This document shows positions 1-5,853 of a stretch of 11,237 nucleotides of DNA, in pieces; positions within the stretch are counted from its first letter, which is position 1; the number at the start of each line of letters is the position of its first letter. A program made the translations under genes and the position numbers. Source of the DNA: Sphingomonadales bacterium (GTDB lineage: Bacteria > Pseudomonadota > Alphaproteobacteria > Sphingomonadales > Sphingomonadaceae). Where the stretch lies: the NCBI GenBank assembly GCA_017302775.1, contig JAFLDC010000050.1, positions 1-11,237 of the forward strand, read 5' to 3'. A model generated the notes under the pieces. That model was given only the letters and a program-made list of their open reading frames with translations. It had not been told where the DNA came from and made no database searches.

Positions 1-662
1 ATGTCTTCCTTGACCGACTTGGTCAGGCACTGCCGTTCGGCACAGAAGGCGTGGAACAGGCGGGTGATGCCTTCGCAGTGCAGGCTTTCGTCGCGCACCG
101 ACCAGCTGACGATCTGGCCCATGCCCTTCATCTTGTTGAAGCGCGGAAAGTTCATCAGCATGGCAAAGCTGGCGAACAGCTGCATCCCTTCGGTAAAGCC
201 GCCGAACATGGCGAGGGTGCGGGCGATATCCTCGTCGCTGTCGACCCCGAAGGTGTGCATATAGCTGCACTTGTCCGCCATCTCGGTATATTCCAGGAAG
301 GCGCTGTATTCGGTTTCGGGCATGCCGATGGTATCGAGCAGGTGCGAATAGGCGGCGATATGCACCGTTTCCATGTTGCTGAACGCGGCCAGCATCATCT
401 TCACCTCGGTCGGCTTGAACACGCGGCCGTAATGCTCGTGATAGCAGTTCTGCACCTCGACATCGGCCTGGGTGAAAAAGCGGAAGATCTGCGTCAGCAG
501 GTTCTTCTCATGCTCGCTCAGCTTCTGGGCCCAGTCGCGGCAATCCTCGCCCAGCGGCACTTCCTCGGGCATCCAGTGGACCTGCTGCTGCCGCTTCCAG
601 AACTCGTAGGCCCACGGATATTCGAACGGCTTGTAGGTGCTACGGGCTTCAAGAAGGGACAT
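1..662 (-). CDS. nrdB: Ribonucleoside-diphosphate reductase class I, beta subunit (partial, C-terminus off the left edge)
   Basis: Small subunit of cytosolic class I ribonucleotide reductase; it holds the diiron-tyrosyl radical cofactor used by NrdA to make deoxyribonucleotides. The 220 visible codons have no stop, so the gene continues past base 1. The metal and radical residues of the Escherichia coli type are recognisable: D67, E98 and H101 (ETVH), the radical tyrosine Y105, E158 (FTEGMQ), and E192/H195 (RDESLH). Known E. coli spacings D84-E115-H118-Y122 are kept exactly. The ATG at 662 is preceded by AGGAG (CTCCT on the plus strand, 671-675) with 8 nt spacing. The N-terminus starts directly with the reductase fold and has no ATP cone. 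It is separated from nrdA by four other genes and so probably has its own promoter; TATATT at 691-696 on the minus strand is a possible -10. The missing part should include the C-terminal tail that docks on NrdA. Confidence 0.96.
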   Translation of the reverse strand, partial: MSLLEARSTYKPFEYPWAYEFWKRQQQVHWMPEEVPLGEDCRDWAQKLSEHEKNLLTQIFRFFTQADVEVQNCYHEHYGRVFKPTEVKMMLAAFSNMETVHIAAYSHLLDTIGMPETEYSAFLEYTEMADKCSYMHTFGVDSDEDIARTLAMFGGFTEGMQLFASFAMLMNFPRFNKMKGMGQIVSWSVRDESLHCEGITRLFHAFCAERQCLTKSVKED

Positions 663-690
663 CGATCGGGCTCCTGGCGAATCGGGGGGC

Positions 691-696
691 AATATA
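691..696 (-). promoter_or_regulatory. Possible -10 element of nrdB
   Basis: Read on the minus strand this is TATATT, 28 bases upstream of the nrdB start and the only AT-rich patch in an otherwise very GC-rich leader. No convincing -35 hexamer lies 16-18 bp upstream (CTTCCG is the best available). No NrdR-like palindrome was found in the nrdB-DUF2171 spacer. Confidence 0.3.
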
Positions 697-798
697 AGCG
701 GATGCCGCCCGCGCGGAAGGCGCAGGGGCGGTGTGAACGGTGGACAAGCGGCTCGTCGCGGTGCGCGGGCGGTGCGGCGCGGCGCGGCCATCGCGGCG

Positions 799-823
799 GG
801 AACGTGCGGGCCGTGGCCGGGTT
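799..823 (+). promoter_or_regulatory. EcfG-type (general stress sigma factor) promoter candidate for the DUF2171 gene
   Basis: GGAAC at 799-803 is followed by 16 nt and then GGTT at 820-823. The alphaproteobacterial EcfG consensus is GGAAC-N16/17-CGTT, so there is one mismatch in the -10 element. The site lies about 57 bp upstream of the start at 880 on the correct strand. Short motifs occur by chance in GC-rich DNA, so this is an inference supported by position and by the stress-type nature of the gene. Confidence 0.42.
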
Positions 824-879
824 GTCTCGGCATGGGTGAGCGGTGCGCAGTGCCCCGCCGCCTCAGCAGGAGAACGACC

Positions 880-1293
880 ATGACGGACGATGGCATTTCG
901 ATGAACGGCGGCCAGCAGGGCGGCAGCTTCGGCACCAGCCAGAGCGGGCAGGGTGAGGGTGATCGGTTCGGCCAATCCCCGCGCGAAGGCTATGCCGCGC
1001 AGGGTCAGCAGCGGCAGTTCGATGCCGGTCAGCGCTCGCCCGATTTCAGCGGCAGCGGCGCCGATGGCCGGCTGGTCGAACAGATCCGCGAACATATGGC
1101 GGTGCTTGGCCAGGATGGCGAGCAGGTCGGCCGGGTCGATTCGGTCGATGGTGAACGGATCAAGCTGACCCGCGCCGACAGCGGCGATGGCCAGCACCAC
1201 TACATCGCGGTGAGCGACGTGGCGGGGATCGAAAACGATCAGGTCCTGCTTCATGCCGGAGCGCGTCCGCTGCCCGATAACGACGGCAGCTGA
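880..1293 (+). CDS. DUF2171 domain protein with disordered N-terminus
   Basis: Predicted soluble protein of 137 residues. The first ~65 residues are rich in Gly, Gln and Ser and look disordered. Residues ~66-130 form a DUF2171-like domain: a helix (VEQIREHMAVLG), then a short beta barrel with the pattern 'G..VGRVDSVDGERIKLTR' and an ending 'YIAVSDVAGIENDQVLL'. This fold resembles PRC-barrel-like small domains; its biochemical role is unknown. ATG at 880 was chosen because AGGAGA (868-873) precedes it by 6 nt; the open frame extends further upstream but without a ribosome site. It is transcribed away from nrdB and towards the PepSY gene, and carries an EcfG-like promoter upstream. A role in general stress response is inferred only from that promoter. 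Confidence 0.85.
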   Translation: MTDDGISMNGGQQGGSFGTSQSGQGEGDRFGQSPREGYAAQGQQRQFDAGQRSPDFSGSGADGRLVEQIREHMAVLGQDGEQVGRVDSVDGERIKLTRADSGDGQHHYIAVSDVAGIENDQVLLHAGARPLPDNDGS

Positions 1294-1344
1294 AGCCTTC
1301 GGGTCGCGCCCCCCCGCCGTTCGGGCCGATGCCCGGCGGCGGAG

Positions 1345-1371
1345 CGCCCCTTCCCCCGTGGAAGGGGCGCG
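1345..1371. terminator. Hairpin between convergent genes (bidirectional terminator candidate)
   Basis: A perfect 11-bp stem (GCGCCCCTTCC at 1345-1355 pairing with 1361-1371) with a 5-nt loop lies between the stop of the plus-strand DUF2171 gene (1293) and the stop of the minus-strand PepSY gene (1383). There is no strong U-tract on either side (only TTATTT at 1382-1387 on the plus strand), so termination may be weak or need help. Confidence 0.6.
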
Positions 1372-1382
1372 TCGCGCGGTGG

Positions 1383-1775
1383 TTATTTCCAGAACCAGCC
1401 GGGTTTGAGGCTGCGTTCCTTGCGGTTCTGCCACATCTGAACATAGAGCCACAGGCCCGAGAACGCGAAGAATACCATCGCGAAACCGGCCAGGGTAAAC
1501 ACGATCACGCCGACCGGACCCAGGCTTTCGCCCGAATGCAGGTGATGCAGCGTGCCGATGATCCCGCGCGGGTCGCCCGGCTTTGGCTTGGGCCGGCACA
1601 TATAGTCCGGCGGGCAGACGAAGGCCGGCTTGCCGTCCGCCGCGACGGCCGGGGCGGGCTTGGGCTGCGTTGCGTCCAGGTACATCGGAACGACCTGGCT
1701 GAGCATGCCGGTAACCGCGATCCACAGCAGGACCACCCCAAACAGTACTGACAACCAGCGGTGCCATTTGCGCAT
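1383..1775 (-). CDS. PepSY-associated TM helix protein, short form
   Basis: Inner-membrane protein of 130 residues. Helix 1 (about residues 5-27) starts with the KWHRWLSVLFG pattern typical of PepSY-associated transmembrane proteins. A periplasmic loop of about 60 residues, with many Pro/Lys and two Cys (VCPPDYMC), leads to helix 2 (about 83-108, FTLAGFAMVFFAFSGLWLYV) and a basic tail. Full-length PepSY_TM proteins have four helices and PepSY domains; this one keeps only a first and a last helix. Such proteins are often linked to siderophore or TonB-dependent iron uptake. The ATG at 1775 is preferred over an in-frame ATG at 1838 because GGAG (CTCC, 1786-1789) precedes it by 10 nt and because a Fur-like operator (1794-1814) would otherwise lie inside the gene. 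Exact function unknown. Confidence 0.8.
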   Translation of the reverse strand: MRKWHRWLSVLFGVVLLWIAVTGMLSQVVPMYLDATQPKPAPAVAADGKPAFVCPPDYMCRPKPKPGDPRGIIGTLHHLHSGESLGPVGVIVFTLAGFAMVFFAFSGLWLYVQMWQNRKERSLKPGWFWK

Positions 1776-1793
1776 GTGTAACGAACTCCAAAA

Positions 1794-1814
1794 TGTTGCG
1801 AACGATTCGCAACA
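1794..1814. promoter_or_regulatory. Fur-like operator upstream of the PepSY gene
   Basis: A perfect 9-bp inverted repeat (TGTTGCGAA, 3-nt centre CGA, TTCGCAACA). Read as a 7-1-7 site, TGCGAAC-G-ATTCGCA agrees with the classic Fur 7-1-7 pattern TGATAAT-N-ATTATCA at 9 of 14 arm positions, including both outer TG/CA and the inner AA/ATT. It lies 18 bp from the start codon, just upstream of the ribosome site. The palindrome is direct observation; Fur as the binder is inference from the pattern and the gene family. Confidence 0.5.
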
Positions 1815-1874
1815 AGCAGGGTTCTCCTGCCATTGCAAGCCGTGAATGGTCGCCAGATGTAACGGACGTTAGAA

Positions 1875-2279
1875 TCACTGCCCCAGCCGCTTGGCTTCCG
1901 TCACCGGCAGGCCGGCTTCGGTCGGAACATAGATCAGCTGGGCCTTCGATTCTTCCAGCGCCTGAATCTGGAGATAGCGCAGATAGCCTTCCGGTCCGCC
2001 CAGCGAATCCTGCAGGATCTTGTTGGCCTTGGCCGCTCCTTCAGCGCGGATTACCTCGGCCTCGGCCAGGCTCATCGCGCTTTCCTTCTTGGCGCGCGCT
2101 TCCAGGATCGCGACCTGGCGCGAGCTTTGCGCCTCGGCCAAGGCAGCCTCGCCCGCCAGGCGCTGCTGATAGACGCGGTATTGCGGCCAGCCGAGCAGCA
2201 CCCCCAACAACAGTGCGCCGCCGATCACCACCCCTGCCACGCTGCACCCGGTCTTCTGATCCATCTTCGGCACTCCCAT
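1875..2279 (-). CDS. Membrane-anchored SPFH/stomatin C-terminal-like protein
   Basis: Small protein of 134 residues with one transmembrane helix (about 14-31), then an Ala/Glu-rich coiled-coil stretch (about 37-90), and a tail 'GGPEGYLRYLQIQALEESKAQLIYVPTEAGLPVTEA' region that closely resembles the C-terminal end of SPFH (band 7/HflC-like) proteins. The band-7 domain that normally sits between the helix and the coiled coil is missing, so this is a short stand-alone tail. It may associate with larger SPFH assemblies in the membrane; that is inference. Two starts are possible: ATG 2279 (GAGG 7 nt upstream) and ATG 2264 (GGGAG 8 nt upstream); the longer form is listed. It lies between the secreted-protein gene and the PepSY gene on the same strand, with a 95-bp gap upstream and 99 bp downstream. 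Confidence 0.78.
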   Translation of the reverse strand: MGVPKMDQKTGCSVAGVVIGGALLLGVLLGWPQYRVYQQRLAGEAALAEAQSSRQVAILEARAKKESAMSLAEAEVIRAEGAAKANKILQDSLGGPEGYLRYLQIQALEESKAQLIYVPTEAGLPVTEAKRLGQ

Positions 2280-2374
2280 CGCTCAGCCTCATCCAGAGTG
2301 GCGCGATCCCGTTCGGTTCATGGACGGCGCGCGGCGTTTCACAGCGGCTTCTCCCGCCCGGCCATTCGGCGCGA

Positions 2375-2899
2375 TCAGCCCGGTCGCGGTGCCAGCCGGC
2401 CGACGCAGCGATCCAGCTCGGCCAGCACGGCGGGGCCGCGCGGCAGCGGGTAAGTGCCGATCTCCGTGCCCTGACCGATCAGGGTGACGTTGCGGGCGCG
2501 ATTGACGATGCGACGGAAGGATGCGCCCTCTTCGCCGGACCAGACGCCGATCACGGCTTCTTCGCCGCGTTCGGTTGCAACGATGAAGGCATCCTCGTCG
2601 CGGATCCGCCGATCGCCATCGCGCGTTGCGAACAGCAATTCGATCGGGATCCGCTGACCGGCGCGCGGGCGCAGCGAATCCCAGTTCGCACTGGAAAAGA
2701 CCATATAATACTCGGTCCCGGTGGTGGCGCGGCGGATGCTGACCAGCACGCCGCCGGGAAGCTCGCGTCCGGCGATGCAGCCGGTATTGCCGCTTTCCGG
2801 CCCAACCTCCCAGCCTTCAAGCTGATCGGCGTGGACGGGCGCTGCCGCCAGCGCAACCGTCAATCCCGCTATCCGGCCCAGCCATTTGCGCGTCATCAT
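2375..2899 (-). CDS. Secreted hypothetical protein
   Basis: Protein of 174 residues that I do not recognise by name. Residues 1-24 look like a Sec signal peptide: basic start (MMTRK), hydrophobic core, small residues before a likely cut at VHA|DQ. The mature part has an even mixture of short hydrophobic strands and charged turns and two cysteines, C41 and C165, which could form a disulfide. The pattern GWEVGP...C near the start and 'PRGPAVLAELDRCVGRL' at the end suggests a beta-rich periplasmic domain closed by a C-terminal helix. ATG 2899 is preceded by AGGA at 9 nt. It begins 28 bp after the nrdA stop on the same strand and so is probably co-transcribed with nrdA. No link to nucleotide reduction is evident. 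Confidence 0.75.
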   Translation of the reverse strand: MMTRKWLGRIAGLTVALAAAPVHADQLEGWEVGPESGNTGCIAGRELPGGVLVSIRRATTGTEYYMVFSSANWDSLRPRAGQRIPIELLFATRDGDRRIRDEDAFIVATERGEEAVIGVWSGEEGASFRRIVNRARNVTLIGQGTEIGTYPLPRGPAVLAELDRCVGRLAPRPG

Positions 2900-2927
2900 G
2901 TCGGATCGTCCTGTCTGGCGTGACTGC

Positions 2928-4958
2928 CTACTGGCAGCTCAGGCACTCGTCATAGTCGGTCGTCGGCAGTTCGTAGGTCGCCGGTTCGGCAGTGTTGTCC
3001 GCCTCAACCCCACCGGCGAAGCCGGCGCGCTGGACCGATTTGGAGCGCAGGTAATAAAGGCTCTTGATACCCTTTTCCCACGCCTGGAAGTGCAACATGG
3101 CCAGATCCCATTTGTCGACATCGGCCGGGATGTAGAGGTTCAGCGACTGAGCCTGATCGATATAGGGTGTGCGGTCCGCCGCGAATTCCAGCAACCAGCG
3201 CTGATCGATTTCGAAGCTGGTCTTGTACGTCGCCTTTTCCTCAGGGGACAGGAAATCGAGGTGCTGGACCGAGCCGCCCTTTTCCAGGATCGAATTCCAC
3301 ACGTTGGTGGAATCCTTGCTCTTCGACTGGAGCAGCTTTTCAAGATACGGGTTCTTGACCACAAAGCTGCCCGACAGGGTCTTGTGGGTATAGATGTTCG
3401 CCGGGATCGGCTCGATACAGGCGCTGGTGCCGCCGCAGATGATGCTGATCGACGCGGTCGGCGCGATCGCCATCTTGCAGCTGAAACGCTGCATCACGCC
3501 CATATCGGCGGCATCGGGGCAGGCCCCGCGTTCCTGCGCCAGCAGCAGGCTGGCCTCATCGGCCTTGGCGGCGATGTGCTTGAACATCTTGAGGTTGAAG
3601 GCCTTGGCCATCGCGCTTTCAAAGCCGACGCCCTTCTTCTGCAGATAGGAGTGAAAGCCCATCACGCCCATCCCGACCGAACGTTCGCGCATCGCCGAAT
3701 ATTTGGCGCGGGCCATTTCATCGGGCGCGCGGTCGATATAGTCCTGCAACACGTTGTCGAGCATGCGCAGCACGTCTTCGATGAAGCGCTCATCCTTGTT
3801 CCACTCTTCCCAGGTTTCCAGGTTGAGCGAGGACAGGCAGCACACCGCGGTGCGATCGTTGCCGAGGTGGTCGACCCCGGTCGGCAGGGTGATTTCCGAG
3901 CAGAGATTGGAAGTCGATACCTTGAGCCCGAGATCGCGGTGATGCTTGGGCATCATCCGGTTCACCGTATCGGAGAAGACGATGTAAGGCTCGCCCGTCG
4001 CGAGACGGGTTTCGACCAGCTTCTGGAACAGGCTGCGGGCATCGACGCTGCCGCGCACCGACCCGTCCTTGGGCGAGCGCAGGTTGAATTCGGCTCCATC
4101 GCGCACCGCTTCCATGAATTCGTCGCTCAGCAACACGCCGTGGTGGAGGTTGAGCGCCTTGCGGTTGAAATCGCCTGACGGCTTGCGGATCTCGAGGAAC
4201 TCTTCGATTTCCGGATGCGATACGTCGAGGTAGCAGGCGGCCGAACCACGCCGCAGCGACCCCTGGCTGATCGCCAGCGTCAGGCTATCCATCACGCGGA
4301 CGAAGGGAATGATCCCGCTGGTCTTGCCGTTGAGGCCGACCGGCTCGCCGATCCCGCGGACATTGCCCCAATAGGTGCCGATCCCGCCGCCGCGGCTGGC
4401 AAGCCAGACGTTTTCGTTCCAGGTGTTGACGATCCCTTCGAGACTGTCCGACACCGAATTGAGATAGCACGAGATCGGCAGGCCGCGATTGGTGCCGCCG
4501 TTCGACAGCACCGGGGTGGCCGGCATGAACCACAGCTTCGAAATATAGTCATACAGCCGCTGGGCGTGGCCCTCATCATCGGCATAGGCCGCCGCGACCC
4601 GGGCAAACAGGTCCTGATAGCGCTCACCCGGCAAAAGATAGCGATCATCCAGCGTGTCCTTGCCGAAATCGGTCAGCAGGGTGTCGCGATCATGATCGAC
4701 CACAATGTTGAAACGGCGCTCGTGAATCGCCTTGCTGTCATCCACAGCAGGAGCTGCCGCCGCCGCCAAGGCCCCGGCCAGAGCCTCCGCGCCGATCTTT
4801 TCGACCAGTACGGCGCTGCCTGCATCGCTCTTTTCGGTCATGCCAACTGCCGGGGCATCCACCCTCTCCTTGCTGTCCGGATTACCGGAGGGAACTTTCG
4901 CCGCTGGCACGTCACCCGCAGGTGACCCTTCAACCAGTGCTGCCTCAACCTCGGCCAT
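2928..4958 (-). CDS. nrdA: Ribonucleoside-diphosphate reductase class I, alpha subunit (no ATP cone)
   Basis: Large catalytic subunit (676 residues) that reduces ribonucleoside diphosphates using the radical delivered by NrdB. Active-site residues are all visible: redox Cys C164 (ISCYLNS) and C373 (AVCCLSS), the N351/C353/E355 triad (NLCSE), radical-path tyrosines Y635-Y636 (SLYYLRS), and the C-terminal CxxC (ECLSCQ, 672/675) for re-reduction by thioredoxin or glutaredoxin. Residues 1 to ~75 are an Ala/Pro/Glu-rich low-complexity stretch, and the catalytic fold follows at about 80; the ~90-residue ATP cone of E. coli NrdA is absent. The frame is open up to 5159, but ATG 4958 was chosen because the upstream part has no family resemblance and GGAG (CTCC, 4970-4973) lies 11 nt upstream. 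The start is the least certain part. Regulation by NrdR is likely from the upstream box at 5250-5265. Confidence 0.95.
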   Translation of the reverse strand: MAEVEAALVEGSPAGDVPAAKVPSGNPDSKERVDAPAVGMTEKSDAGSAVLVEKIGAEALAGALAAAAAPAVDDSKAIHERRFNIVVDHDRDTLLTDFGKDTLDDRYLLPGERYQDLFARVAAAYADDEGHAQRLYDYISKLWFMPATPVLSNGGTNRGLPISCYLNSVSDSLEGIVNTWNENVWLASRGGGIGTYWGNVRGIGEPVGLNGKTSGIIPFVRVMDSLTLAISQGSLRRGSAACYLDVSHPEIEEFLEIRKPSGDFNRKALNLHHGVLLSDEFMEAVRDGAEFNLRSPKDGSVRGSVDARSLFQKLVETRLATGEPYIVFSDTVNRMMPKHHRDLGLKVSTSNLCSEITLPTGVDHLGNDRTAVCCLSSLNLETWEEWNKDERFIEDVLRMLDNVLQDYIDRAPDEMARAKYSAMRERSVGMGVMGFHSYLQKKGVGFESAMAKAFNLKMFKHIAAKADEASLLLAQERGACPDAADMGVMQRFSCKMAIAPTASISIICGGTSACIEPIPANIYTHKTLSGSFVVKNPYLEKLLQSKSKDSTNVWNSILEKGGSVQHLDFLSPEEKATYKTSFEIDQRWLLEFAADRTPYIDQAQSLNLYIPADVDKWDLAMLHFQAWEKGIKSLYYLRSKSVQRAGFAGGVEADNTAEPATYELPTTDYDECLSCQ

Positions 4959-5215
4959 GCTCGGCTCGTCTCCGTTCCTGAAATCCACTGTCTTCGCCCC
5001 TGTCTTCAAACGATGCCGCCAAGCTGCTTCGCACGCTTGTCGGCCCACCCTGATGTTCCACTTTCGTTCGAATCGCCGGGCAAGTCCTGATCCTATCCCA
5101 CCCGGCGGAACGAAACGAGAAAAACTTATCCCGGATTCATCCCCAATTCCGGCTCGCAAGAGGCCCGCCAGACCAGAATCCGCCGCCGTCGCGCAAATCT
5201 GCGCCGGAATGGCAA

Positions 5216-5231
5216 AATCTAGGTCTAGTAG
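5216..5231. promoter_or_regulatory. Possible second, degenerate NrdR box
   Basis: AATCTAGGTCTAGTAG keeps the conserved CTA and TAG half-site cores (CTA-N4-TAG) of the NrdR consensus but differs elsewhere. Its centre is 34 bp from the strong box. Pairs of NrdR boxes are usually about 31-32 bp apart (three helical turns), so the spacing is not ideal. Confidence 0.3.
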
Positions 5232-5249
5232 GTCCCCCCGTGTTCCGGA

Positions 5250-5265
5250 CCACTATCCATAGTGC
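5250..5265. promoter_or_regulatory. NrdR box of nrdA
   Basis: CCACTATCCATAGTGC contains the perfect 6-2-6 palindrome CACTAT-CC-ATAGTG (5251-5264). Against the NrdR consensus acaCwAtATaTwGtgt it matches the conserved C, w, A, t in the left arm and a, T, w, G, t, g in the right arm, and differs at the two central bases and the edges. NrdR is an ATP-cone repressor of ribonucleotide reductase genes in most bacteria. TATGGA or CACTAT within the site on the minus strand could be part of the promoter, which fits repression by overlap. Confidence 0.75.
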
Positions 5266-5575
5266 CCGATCCTGAATCGCGCGCAAGAGGGTAAATGAGC
5301 GTTAACCCCATGCTGTGGGTAAGTTCCGGCCCGGCGAGTCATGGCGCGGTGCAGCGACGCGCGGGAAATCTGCCACTGGCGAATCGCGCAAGAGTCAAAA
5401 TCAAAATCGAAAAAAAATTTGCCGGGGCACAGGGGCTCATGCTGCGTTGACAAGGATAGAATCGGACCCGGAAATCTTGTTGCGCAGGGGTGCCTCCCGG
5501 CGCAATCAGATCGCACCTTGTCGCCGGCCAGGTCAGGCTTATCTGACAGCCATTACCAGCGGAGTCTGATGTGCC

Positions 5576-5836
5576 ATGTTTAATCTGATCGGTGCCCTGA
5601 TCTCGGGCTTGTTTGTCGGCGCGCTGGCGCGATGGTTCTATCCCGGTGCGATCGGGATGAGCTGGCTGATGACCAGCCTGCTTGGGGTTGGCGGTGCCTT
5701 GCTGGTCGGGGCGTTCAGCACGCTCAGCACCGGGGCCAGCCTGCGCGAAGGCTTCAGCCGGGCTGGCTGCCTCGGCTCGGTGATTGGTGCGATTCTGCTG
5801 ATCTGGCTGGCCCGGGCACTCGGCTGGGGATTCTGA
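5576..5836 (+). CDS. GlsB/YeaQ/YmgE family stress-response membrane protein
   Basis: Small inner-membrane protein of 86 residues with three hydrophobic segments (about 3-20, 28-48 and 64-83). It shows the family pattern 'GLFVGALARWFYPG....SWLMTSLLGVGGALLVG', close in layout to E. coli YeaQ (WIMPG...MTILLGIVGA). Family members, also called transglycosylase-associated proteins, are induced by stress, but their molecular role is not established. The start at 5576 has GGAG (5561-5564) 11 nt upstream, which is a long spacing; no better in-frame start is present. The gene is divergent from nrdA and convergent with the hydrolase gene, whose stop is only 17 bp away. Confidence 0.88.
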   Translation: MFNLIGALISGLFVGALARWFYPGAIGMSWLMTSLLGVGGALLVGAFSTLSTGASLREGFSRAGCLGSVIGAILLIWLARALGWGF

Positions 5837-5853
5837 GAGGGCTGGTTAGTGCG

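Larger units (their letters stand above)
4959..5575. other. Long gene-free region between nrdA and glsB/yeaQ
   Basis: This 617-bp region between divergent genes holds no convincing coding sequence. An open frame continues nrdA up to 5159, but its translation (Arg/Gly-rich) does not look like an NrdA N-terminus. It contains the NrdR-box palindrome (5250-5265), a weaker related site (5216-5231), nine GANTC sites, one near-consensus DnaA box on the minus strand (TTACCCACA, 5314-5322), an A-rich tract (5396-5420, with a run of eight A) and a perfect TTGACA at 5447-5452 on the plus strand without a good -10 partner. If nrdA starts at 4958, its leader would be about 290 nt from the NrdR box. Confidence 0.6.

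Noticed and set aside
649..1878. Long open frame of 409 codons on the minus strand
   Set aside because: It runs antisense to the DUF2171 gene and overlaps the PepSY gene in another frame; the translation is Arg/Ala/Gly-rich with no family pattern, as expected for a shadow in GC-rich DNA.
1793..2923. Open frame of 376 codons on the plus strand
   Set aside because: Overlaps two minus-strand genes that have ribosome sites and sensible membrane or signal segments; translation is Pro/Arg/Ser-rich noise.
2886..4178. Open frame of 430 codons on the plus strand
   Set aside because: It is the antisense reading of nrdA, whose active-site motifs are all present on the other strand.
4959..5159. N-terminal extension of NrdA up to the ATG at 5159
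   Set aside because: The translation is basic and Gly-rich with no ATP-cone or other family pattern, and a ribosome site supports ATG 4958. Not fully excluded.
5314..5322. Near-consensus DnaA box (TTACCCACA on the minus strand) as a separate feature
   Set aside because: One mismatch in 9 bases and only a single copy; listed only as context for the nrdA region.
5447..5475. TTGACA as a promoter for the GlsB/YeaQ gene
   Set aside because: The -35 is perfect, but the sequence 17 bp downstream (GGAAAT) is a poor -10 and no EcfG motif is nearby.
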